Assembly (NCBI GenBank): GCA_025765595.1
Contig: JAIVFH010000690.1
Coordinates: 1 to 10,148, forward strand
From: Obelidium mucronatum
Lineage: Eukaryota > Chytridiomycota > Chytridiomycetes > Chytridiales > Chytriomycetaceae
Length of the DNA: 10,148 nt
Direction: 5' to 3'
Under the pieces are notes generated by a model. It was given only the letters and a program-made list of their open reading frames with translations, made no database searches and was not told the DNA's origin. The translations under genes were made by a program, and so were the position numbers. Position 1 is the stretch's first letter, and each line of letters starts with the position of its first letter. This document shows positions 1-6,530 of the stretch, one piece after another.

Positions 1-2001
1 TTCCAAGATCAGCACCTGACGGGGTGCCCAATAGCGATACTCGAAGACACAAGGCGTCCCCGCCAGAGAATGGAAATCGAAAACTATTCCTGGCAATTCC
101 ATCTGCGTCGGTGACAAGAAACTCGCCATCATCTTTGAATGACCATGTGTAATCCCCAAAACGCTGACGAGTAAAGCCAGTGTGCCATATAACTTTTTGA
201 TTTTCGTCTCTAAGAACAATATTTCCGGCCAATTCACCCGAACCTGTGATGTTTAATTGTCAAGTACCGCTTCCACAATCCAAAAAAATACCTTCAACAC
301 TCAGACTCCTATACCAAACCACAACCCCCCTTAAATCATTAAGACTTTTGAAGATCCCTGAAAATCGCCTTGAATACATCTTCTTATAACTAACTACCAA
401 GGCAGTACTTGTTGTGACACTCATTCCTCGAAACAAACATCTAGTCTCCCAGGATCCACTCCCTATGATCCAAGAGTTTCCATCCAAATATCCAGACTGA
501 ATAATATCCATACTTTTGCGTTGACGGAACCCAAAATATTCTGATGCGGTAAAAGGCCAAAAATCAGATGGAGATTGGTCAGTACCAACACCAAACCGCG
601 GAAGTCGATAATCAGCAACAATAGTCAATTGTAAATATGGCGGATTGTTTAACGGGTATTTTGTCAGTGAGCTTCCATCTTCCCTCTTGATGCTGAGAGA
701 GTCCCCTGAAAAGTGAAACGAGTACTTTTCGGCATCAGCCCCTTTAAAACCCGTTGAGAATGTCTGAGTATAATTTTGCAGATACATAACAAGATTCCCG
801 TCACCTTTGTTTTTGTTTTTACAAAATGGTTAGATTCAAACCAGAACTTTCAGCTCTACTCACGTTGCATCAACAGCAATATGCCCTGATAGTAAATGTA
901 CTGACATGACAAAATACTATCTCCAGGAAGCAAATGCACATTTGATTTATCGATCGGGCTATGGGCAGGAAGGTATTCAATGCTTTCGCACAAATCCAAT
1001 CCAGCGATAACACTCGGCATCGAATAGAGTTCACCAGTGGTCGATTGAATACAAGCAAACAGGCTAGAGGAGTTCAGGCTTTGATCTGACCAAGTAAACG
1101 AGTTTCCTCCACTCGGGCTTGAAATCGAAATCGAAAAAGGCGTGTCAAACGCGAAGGAGTAATCCCTCGGCTGATTTTCCGAGGTGCCCATGGTCCAAAG
1201 AACGTTATCTTCTTCGCGAAGCACTAAGTTCCCAGCCAAGTCCCCTGAAGCTGTATGCAAGGAGGTGGTTTGTTGAGTCAAGCAGTAGACCAATTATAAA
1301 GCTGCCCTCACTTTGCATCATCAGAGTATAATTTCCGAGGATCAAATACTGGCACGGTCCTATCCGCTGCTTGGGGAAGCAAAAGTCACCATTCGGCCGC
1401 CGCATCATCGAACCAATGTCCTCGCAAAGATGAAACCCAAAATTAGAAAAAACAGGTGGATTCACAGTCCATGCGAAACTACCGAGCCCGAAATAAGGGC
1501 CCGGAAATAAGCAGAGGTCATAGTTGCCACCAACTACAATGGGATAGGTGAATGTGGTTATGATATCTCCCTTTGGGTCAACGATGCTGAGTGATTCGTT
1601 GGTATGTCGCAAAGCATAACCATCAGAGAAGTAATTAGTTGGAATATTTGTAGTCCATTCTGGGACCGGTCTAGTGGTTGCGGGATTTGAGGAGTACAAG
1701 GCCAGGTTGGCATCACCTGTTTTGACGTCAAACTCAAAACACTCAGAAAAGACCAACCAGACTCACGTAGCATAACCAAGTAAAAGTTGTCAACGAATAG
1801 ATATTGACATGATCGCAGCTCTGAATTCGCTGGAATGCACTGACCAACATTCTGTAGTGTGGGGCAGTCATCAACCCTATGGTAGCCAGGTCTTGGTTGG
1901 AGCAGTGAATTTGGTATCCATAAATCTGGAACCATTGTTGGAATAGGCCCGAAGCTATTGACCACAGCCACAAGGCTGAGAAGAGCAAAAATCGGGGGCA
2001 T
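1..2001 (-). CDS. Secreted protein with tandem bulb-type-lectin-like repeats (3' end outside window)
   Basis: Five exons are visible by my reading: 2001-1767, 1716-1312, 1250-864 (acceptor at 1244 also possible), 804-391 and 243 to beyond the left edge. The start ATG at 2001 opens a signal-peptide-like segment (MPPIFALLSLVAVVNS), so the protein is probably secreted. Repeated segments read CQYLFVDNFYLVMLRDANLALY, with variants containing YTLMMQ, GNLVLREEDNVLWTMGT and GNIVLRDENQKVIWHTGF. These match the layout of bulb-type (B_lectin) repeats, Y-x-L-x-x-Q-x-D-G-N-L-V-x-Y followed by x-W-x-T. One repeat carries the full mannose-binding pattern QxDxNxVxY (QRDGNLVMY, residues about 342-350); the others are degenerate. 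Conserved Cys-Gln-Tyr and Leu-Cys-Glu positions recur in the repeats. The introns are phase 1 with GTGAGT/GTGAGG donors for the first three. The fourth donor (390 or 291) is uncertain; 390 gives an exon of the same size as its sisters. Carbohydrate binding is inferred from the family. Confidence 0.75.
391..1716 (-). repeat. Tandemly duplicated lectin-repeat exons (symmetrical phase 1-1)
   Basis: Three consecutive internal exons, 1716-1312 (405 nt), 1250-864 (387 nt) and 804-391 (414 nt), each encode one repeat unit. Each begins just before the GNLVLY-type strand and ends just after the next YLVMQ-type strand. All lengths are multiples of three and all boundaries are phase 1, so each exon can be added or lost without shifting the frame. 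Amino-acid similarity between units is low outside the lectin strands and the Cys positions, so the duplications are old. The end of the third unit depends on the uncertain donor at 390. Confidence 0.6.
1723..1730. promoter_or_regulatory. Perfect CRE/ATF-type site TGACGTCA inside lectin-gene intron 1
   Basis: TGACGTCA lies in the 12-bp palindrome TTTGACGTCAAA (1721-1732), within the 50-nt first intron of the lectin-like gene and a few bases from its acceptor. This octamer is the classical site for CREB/ATF-type bZIP dimers. Its use as a regulatory site is inference; it could also be chance. Confidence 0.25.
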
Positions 2002-2027
2002 TTTACAGGCGGAAATTAAAAAAAAAA

Positions 2028-2038
2028 CATTATATAAT
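2028..2038 (-). promoter_or_regulatory. TATA-like element of the lectin-repeat gene
   Basis: On the minus strand the sequence reads ATTATATAATG, centred about 32 nt upstream of the ATG at 2001, followed by a run of T on the same strand. The position suits a TATA box with a very short 5' leader. No other TATA-like element lies as close to this start codon. Confidence 0.35.
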
Positions 2039-2174
2039 CCAATTTACAAATACTAATAATGTATGTAAGATTGCTTCACATGTAATTAATTATTACTTTT
2101 TAGGTATTGGTGCTCAAGAAAGTCAGTCCACCCGTCGAAACGAGACACACTCCGGCGACACGTCGAGGCAGCCT

Positions 2175-2208
2175 TTAGGGTTAGAGCGCTCCCTTGCGGT
2201 TAGGGTTT
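2175..2208 (+). promoter_or_regulatory. Paired telobox-like TTAGGG elements
   Basis: TTAGGGTTA (2175-2183) and TTAGGGTTT (2200-2208) lie in the same orientation, 25 nt apart start to start. The second runs into the hexamer TTAACC, followed by two more C. TTAGGG is the usual fungal telomere unit, and isolated copies in promoters (teloboxes) are bound by TRF/Tbf1-type proteins in other fungi and in plants. Here they sit in the GC-rich island about 175-205 nt upstream of the lectin-like gene. Function is inference. Confidence 0.3.
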
Positions 2209-2378
2209 AACCCAACAAGCACCGCCGCCGCGTGCGCCGCCGCCGACCAGAACAGCCGTCGTGTGGCGCGGCTGGCATGACGTCAGCGCCGCAAACGCAG
2301 GCGGGTGCCAGACGGGTCGGCCGCCGCCGCCGCAAGCAGAATGTCGCAGACGAGCTCGACCGGCAGCGAAGGCGCCAT
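2181..2378 (-). pseudogene. Possible F-box-like fragment with an in-frame stop
   Basis: From the ATG at 2378 the minus strand reads MAPSLPVELVCDILLAAAAA, then DPSGTRLRLRR, then TGA at 2285-2283, then in the same frame RHASRATRRLFWSAAAHAAA before a stop at 2183-2181. The run L-P-V-E-L-V-x-x-I-L, then D-P, R-L-R-L and S-R-A-T-R-R-L-F-W resembles an F-box, whose consensus is LPxELxxxIL...L..VSRxWRxL..W. There is no room for a substrate-binding region before the lectin-like gene begins. It could be a remnant, or a chance product of GC-rich repetitive triplets. A 42-nt GT-AG excision (GTCTGG...GCCAG with a CTGAC branch site) would remove the stop, but would also remove conserved residues. Weak call. 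Confidence 0.25.
2278..2285. promoter_or_regulatory. Perfect CRE/ATF-type site TGACGTCA in the GC-rich island
   Basis: The palindromic octamer TGACGTCA sits in the GC-rich island about 280 nt upstream of the lectin-like gene start. It is the consensus for CREB/ATF-type bZIP dimers. A bZIP-like gene lies about 3 kb away, but no link between the two is shown. The same bases also supply the TGA that interrupts the F-box-like frame on the minus strand. Confidence 0.3.
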
Positions 2379-2928
2379 GCAGTCTTAAGTATCGTGATCG
2401 AAAAATAAACAAACCTCGTAAGCAAGAGTCTGGACCATGGATGCGACAGAATCTCTCAACTCACCAACCTGGCTCAAAGCATCACACCCATCCGCAAACT
2501 CCCGCACATCCTGAAACCCTTCTTTTCTCAGCTCATCCCCTAACCCAACAACCGAATCGCAACTCGCTTTTTTTAAATGTCCTCGTGCTGGAACACTGGA
2601 TGGACACTTGAATCACTCTCGCCCGGTGCCATGCTCGAGATACAAACGCGGGATTCAATCGAAAGGCTGTCAAAAGAAGCGAAAGTCCCTGTCGGAATTT
2701 TTCTTTCCGAATCTTTCGCGTATCCAGGGTGTGGTTTTCATGTTTTATGGATTAAATTTCGGCTGGAGATTCACAGACGTGGTACCCGAGAGTGTTAATG
2801 GAGCTTACAGAAAAGTGGACGTATGGTGCGGTGTTTTCTGTATTCCTTGTTTGTGTACAACACGATGGATGATGGAATCGCTTGTAGGGCTATCGAATAG
2901 AAAGTCAAGCAGAGTTTTAGAGCAATTC

Positions 2929-2962
2929 ATTTTTTTATTCAGGCACAACATAGACACTTTAT
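2929..2962 (-). terminator. Polyadenylation signals of the chitinase gene
   Basis: On the minus strand AATAAA occurs at 2962-2957 (within CCAATAAAGTG) and again near 2939-2933 (GAATAAAAAAATG), 30-60 nt past the stop codon at 2994-2992. Both fit the usual eukaryotic poly(A) signal position. Confidence 0.55.
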
Positions 2963-2991
2963 TGGGAAAACACTTTCAACACCCTCTCCAA

Positions 2992-4483
2992 TCAAAGCCC
3001 ACCAGCGACTTGAGCAATCCAGCTTCCGCTTGGGTCTGACTTGAATTGCCACCCAAAAACTCCGGTATTCCATCCTTTTGACTTTGCTTGCTGCACGCAA
3101 GACGCCAAAGTTGCTGGAGACGTGTATCCAGTGTTTGTTGCATCTCCAGACGTGATTGGTTTGCCGATAATCAACTTGCTCAATGGAATACCGTTGGCTG
3201 CGATTTCAAAGAGGGATGTGCCTGGCCAGTCACCACCCGACTTGTTGAGAAGGGTTTCGCAAGTGTTGTCTAAGAGAACAAAGTCAATCAAAGCGTGCTG
3301 TATTGCCAGAAATTATTACTTACATGCCGTGAGTGGACCTCTGCATCCGATATAGCATTACAACCAAAAATAGAGAGTGAGAAACGTCCAGTAGTCAAAC
3401 CATACACAATAAACTCACTGGTTATAGAACTGAACGTTGTAAAAGTCAATCAAGTCTCCTACAGCCGCATGAACAGCCAGATAACCTCCATTTGGATAGA
3501 TGGCTCTGTTGTTGATAAAGTATGGCGCTTGTGGGGCATGCGAGATGGTGTAACGGGGGCTTGGCAGCTGCGCGCGTAACTCCTTTGAAAATGTTATCAG
3601 CCAAGCTTCGGCAGTTCCAGCAGAGAATGAATTGTTGTCTTCATAGTCAATGTCGGCACCATCGAACCCATACTTCTTGACGAACGCAGCAAGATCTTGT
3701 GCGCTCTTTGTTGGGTTGACACCATTCAAGGTTGGCCATTCGGCGGCTCCGTATGCAGCAATCAAAACTCGCTTACCCGCGGCATGGTATGCGTCAACTG
3801 TAGGGTGGGTCGCTTGGTTTTAGATGAACAACCATTGGGAACCAAAAAGAAATCTTCCAGGCCTACTTAACTGTAAGATTGGCGTGTAGCGTCATCCAAT
3901 TGAGTCCACGTGTATCCAGTGTCCCAACCTCCTTGGTCAAGCCAGAAACCAATGTTGATGATGTTGTAATCATTGTTGGCATATCCCGGAACATTGTAAG
4001 CTAGCTCCAGTCAAAGCACCGGCCGTGTTATCGATGTACGAAATTTTCTTGACTGCTGGAAGGGGAGGAATACTTGCCTCCCGAAGATGTTGTAGTTGTG
4101 GCAGCCGCAGTCGTGCTTGTCTTTACCCTAACAGTTGTCGTAGCTGTTGTCTGTACAGAGTTCGAAGCAGAAGCTGTTGTCTTACTCTTTGTAGTGGTAG
4201 TTGTAGTGGTACTAGTGATTGGTTTTGTAGTCGTAGCGACCTTGGTTGTGGTGGCAGTCGTTGCTGTTCCTGCTTGGCCAGGTAGACAGCCAACATAGCT
4301 TCCAACGGTACACACAGTACCAGTGGCGCATGTCTGAATGGTTCCCCAACTAAGGGCATTACCAGCACCGTACGAGCACTGTTGAAGGCTTTGTCCAGAA
4401 CATTGATAGGAACCGAATGAACACGACTGGGCAGAGGCAAGAGTCGCAGCAGTAATCGTGGTAAGGAGGGACTTTAAGAGCAT
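2992..4483 (-). CDS. Secreted GH18 chitinase with N-terminal Cys-rich chitin-binding-like module
   Basis: My model has six exons: 4483-4127, 4077-4020, 4000-3872, 3797-3419, 3340-3324 and 3269-2992, totalling 1218 nt (405 residues plus stop). Residues 1-18 form a signal peptide (MLLKSLLTTITAATLASA). Residues 21-66 hold six cysteines (21, 28, 36, 52, 58, 66) in a CBM19-like pattern (GSYQCSG, CATGTVC). A Thr-rich linker of about 50 residues follows. The barrel starts near KKISYIDN and has the GH18 catalytic motif DxxDxDxE as DGADIDYE (D227, D230, D232, proton donor E234) and the late strand GVFGWQF (W387). It should hydrolyse chitin outside the cell, perhaps for wall remodelling or for feeding on chitin. 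The ATG at 4510 would add MICNVTSHE ahead of the signal peptide; a TATA-like element only 13 nt above it favours 4483. Least certain are the first intron (GTAAAG...GGGAG, 49 nt) and the 19-nt gap at 4019-4001. Confidence 0.85.
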
Positions 4484-4522
4484 TTCGTGACTTGTGACAT
4501 TGCAAATCACAGCAATGGGCGT

Positions 4523-4530
4523 CTATTTAT
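4523..4530 (-). promoter_or_regulatory. TATA-like element of the chitinase gene
   Basis: The minus strand reads ATAAATAG, 40-47 nt upstream of the chosen start at 4483. It is only 13 nt above the alternative ATG at 4510, so transcription would probably begin between the two. This supports the downstream start. Confidence 0.4.
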
Positions 4531-4685
4531 CTTGTTTTTTGGTTGGCTTGGAGATCACGCGCCAAATCATCTGCTTTGCACTGATCCATGATGGCAAAAC
4601 GATATCGATCAAACCACACGATAGAACCAGCGATGATTCCCCTTGTAATTTGCCGATTTTGCCATGAACTTTCGGTTCACTTGAA

Positions 4686-4707
4686 GATCGTTGGCTGATC
4701 GTTGGCA
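4686..4707. repeat. 11-bp tandem direct repeat in the chitinase upstream region
   Basis: GATCGTTGGCT (4686-4696) is followed immediately by GATCGTTGGCA (4697-4707), 10 of 11 bases identical, about 205-225 nt upstream of the chitinase ATG. Two copies in phase with one helical turn could be a paired factor site, or a simple slippage duplication. Confidence 0.4.
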
Positions 4708-5000
4708 CAAAGTGACAGCGGCGGCACCTGATACCTTGTGATCAGTTTTAACCGCTTGAATTCTTTCGGCTCAACGTGTTTTGCATTTGTCATTGTACTT
4801 TGGCTGACATCGAACTCTGCTAAAACAGATGCTATCGAAGGCCTCGGACTACACCAAATACTATTTTGTAAACCATAATAAAATATAAACCCATAAGAAT
4901 CATTTATTCTCTTTCGGCAGAGTGCAGACTGACTGAAAAGAAAGATACAAAGGAAGTTGCAACCAAGAGGCGTGCAAATTTCCATTTTTGAAAACCGCAA

Positions 5001-6165
5001 ATGTGTTACGTGCGAGCGACAAACAACGCACCGCCAACGCTGCCGCCGGCGCCCGCCGCCGCCGCCTCGACTGCCGCCCACCCGGCTGACGTAAGCGCGC
5101 TGCTGGACGCCGCTGTGGCGCACGTGGCCGCTGCGCAGACAAAGACCCAGGCGCGGGACGCCGATGGCGCCATGTCGGCGTCGCTGATGGACCAGCTGTT
5201 TCTCGGTGCGTTCTTTGGCGTGGGAGGGGCGGGGGGAGGGGGAGGGAGGGAGGGTCGATGACGGGAGGCTGGAGTCACGTGACCGCTAATGAAAAGAGGC
5301 CTGTTTTACTAATTACGTCATATTGCAGACTCCTTTACCTTCGACGATAATTCCTGGTTAAATGCTGCTGCGGGATCATCGGGGGACTATTCACTCTTTG
5401 GGAATGATGCGTCTCTGTTGGATCAATCGCAGGACGCCTTTTTGCCGTGGCTACAGTCAACCCAAATACAACCACCAGCACAGCAAAACCAAACAGAACA
5501 ACAGCAACAGCAGCAGCAAATATCACATGCCGCTCAGTTGATTCAACAACAACAAGCAGCAATCCTCAACTCAATCAAATCAGAACCGCTACAAAAGTAC
5601 ATTCCAATGCCTACTCCACAATCATCTGCCGCGACTCCAGCTTTTCCTATTCAATTTCAAAACTTGTCTCAATCCCATATGAGTGCTTCCGTGGCGTCCA
5701 TTACTCCACCCCTCTCTGAGAAACTACATGTCCACAGTGACGAAACTACAGACACTGCTTCTTCAGCTTCTGGATCACCTCCGCTTCAAATTGTTGGTGG
5801 AAGATTATTCTCAACACAGCCGATTTCTGCTGCTTCGTTCGTATCATCCAAAAAGCGCACGATCGATGCTGTTGAGAAACCAAATGCGGGACGTAAATCT
5901 AAAAAATCCGTTAAGGTACGATGACTGAAGAGAATCATTCAGTAGCTCCTCTCGGTAATCTTTTCCATCACAGGTTGACTCTCTTGAAACAAAGTGCACG
6001 GCGTTGGAGCGGGAAAACGAAAATCTTCAAGTTAAGTTGGCTGTCTTGGAGAATGGAAGTCGTTTTTTTGCCCAACGGGAGCAAGAGCTGTTGGATCGTG
6101 TCAGGAATTTAGAAGCACAGTTATCGGAATCTCATCGCGCTATGTTACGGCAAATGAGTTCTTGA
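5001..6165 (+). CDS. bZIP-like leucine-zipper transcription factor, Q-rich
   Basis: Three exons, 5001-5205, 5329-5915 and 5974-6165, join in frame into 327 residues. An in-frame TGA 12 nt before the ATG fixes the ORF limit; ATG 5172 (MSASLMDQLF) is an alternative start. Residues 8-60 are Pro/Ala-rich from GC-rich codons. A segment rich in Asp, Ser and aromatics follows (DSFTFDDNSWL, DYSLFGND, DAFLPWLQ), resembling an acidic activation region, then a Q tract (about 126-132), a Ser/Thr region, and a basic stretch KKRTIDAVEKPNAGRKSKKS. The last exon encodes a coiled coil with L268, L275, L282, L289, F296, L303 and L310 at strict seven-residue spacing and N279 in the second heptad. It is probably a nuclear, dimeric DNA-binding protein. 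The family signature N-x7-R-x9-L is not met: V250 and K258 stand at the expected Asn and Arg positions. DNA binding is therefore inference. Confidence 0.75.
5222..5254 (+). other. G-quadruplex-prone G-run cluster at the start of intron 1
   Basis: Seven runs of three to six G (5222-5224, 5226-5229, 5231-5236, 5238-5242, 5244-5246, 5248-5250, 5252-5254) are separated by single A or C bases. This satisfies the canonical G3+N1-7 quadruplex pattern several times over, with the shortest possible loops. It lies on the coding strand 16 nt after the donor of intron 1, so it would be present in the pre-mRNA and absent from the mRNA. Confidence 0.65.
5274..5283. promoter_or_regulatory. 10-bp palindrome GTCACGTGAC (E-box core) in intron 1
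   Basis: A perfect palindrome containing CACGTG lies in the 123-nt first intron of the zipper gene, downstream of the G-run cluster. CACGTG with flanking GT/AC is the type of site bound by bHLH factors such as Cbf1/Pho4 in yeasts and by some bZIPs. No function is shown here. Confidence 0.3.
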
Positions 6166-6530
6166 TCGATATGGGATACTTTTCGTTGTTTTGGAGCCTT
6201 CTTGTTTGTAGTATTCTCGACAGCTCTAATAATACATCATTGATTTATCTAAGAAACAGTTTTTGTTGCTGAAACAATGAAGTGATTGACCCATTCCCTA
6301 TTGTTAATCCAATGCTCAGATATGCTTGCCATCTTGAACCGAAAATCAAAAACAGCAAAGAGTCCGCTTAGGATAAAGGTCTCGACTCCCGAATGCACTG
6401 CGGACATCACCTTACTTGATTTCTTTTTGAACGATGACCTTCAGCAATCAAAATGGAATGCTATGTTGGTTTAAAATCACAAAAAATTACTGAAAAATTC
6501 CATCTTCGCTTCCCCTTATCTAACCACCAG
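6166..6530. other. Intergenic region upstream of array gene P1
   Basis: These 365 bases follow the zipper-gene stop and precede P1. No AATAAA lies close after the zipper-gene stop; AATAATACAT near 6229-6238 is the nearest poly(A)-like sequence. CCAAT occurs at 6309-6313. TTTAAAA near 6470-6476 could serve as a TATA element about 55-60 nt above the ATG at 6531. A 62-codon frame (6286-6474) has no recognisable features. The ATG at 6453 is in frame with P1 and would extend it by 26 residues. Confidence 0.45.

Larger units (their letters stand above)
2002..2991. other. Intergenic region with a GC-rich island, no confident gene
   Basis: About 990 bases lie between the start of the lectin-like gene and the stop codon of the chitinase, both on the minus strand. 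The part nearest the lectin gene (2002-2110) is AT-rich. Positions about 2140-2370 form a CpG-rich island with many GCC/GCG triplets, two telobox-like elements, a perfect TGACGTCA and an interrupted F-box-like frame. On the minus strand, 2385 to about 2615 is open and reads like amphipathic helix (for example DELRKEGFQDVREF and CDALSQVGELRDSVASMV) but has no upstream ATG. Plus-strand open frames across 2577-3039 show no domain and overlap the chitinase 3' end. The chitinase polyadenylation region occupies about 2925-2991. Confidence 0.6.
4484..5000. other. Divergent upstream region between chitinase and zipper gene
   Basis: These 517 bases separate the chitinase (minus) from the zipper gene (plus) and must hold both promoters. 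Contents seen are a TATA-like element for the chitinase (4523-4530), an 11-bp tandem direct repeat (4686-4707), and an AT-rich stretch with TATAAA at 4884-4889, about 115 nt above the zipper-gene ATG. Open frames on either strand here show no domain, and the minus-strand one runs into the antisense of the GC-rich first exon. Confidence 0.55.
5087..5320. promoter_or_regulatory. Inverted pair of TGACGTAA (bZIP-type) sites within the zipper gene
   Basis: TGACGTAA occurs at 5087-5094 in exon 1, and its exact reverse complement TTACGTCA at 5313-5320 in intron 1, just before the acceptor. Both are variants of the site bound by CREB/ATF-type bZIP dimers. The first also encodes part of the protein, so it may be fortuitous. 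Possible autoregulation is inference. Confidence 0.25.

Noticed and set aside
260..390. Reading the lectin exon straight through to a stop at 260
   Set aside because: The lectin pattern resumes in another frame at 243 (GELAGNIVLRDENQKVIW), and ending the exon near 391 gives a length equal to its sister exons. The stretch 390-244 is better read as intron, although the exact donor is uncertain.
2175..2208. Window lying at a chromosome end
   Set aside because: Only two isolated TTAGGG units are present, flanked by unique sequence and genes, so this is not a telomere tract.
2577..3039. Plus-strand open frames of 73 and 143 codons
   Set aside because: The longer frame lacks an ATG start, neither shows a domain, and the longer one runs across the chitinase poly(A) region and into its last exon in antisense.
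4025..4298. Plus-strand Val/Cys/Ser-rich frames
   Set aside because: They are the antisense of the chitinase Thr-rich linker (ACT/ACC codons), which automatically gives long Val- or Ser-rich open frames.
4677..5278. Minus-strand frames over the GC-rich zipper-gene first exon
   Set aside because: The Gly/Arg/Ala-rich translation comes from GC-rich triplets antisense to the supported exon, with no motif and no plausible promoter.
5497..5520. CAG/CAA run as a microsatellite of interest
   Set aside because: It encodes a seven-residue Q tract with mixed CAA/CAG codons, ordinary for fungal transcription factors; no evidence of expansion.
6286..6474. 62-codon frame upstream of P1
   Set aside because: It has no motif, no paralogue in the array and no clear signals; it overlaps the probable promoter of P1.
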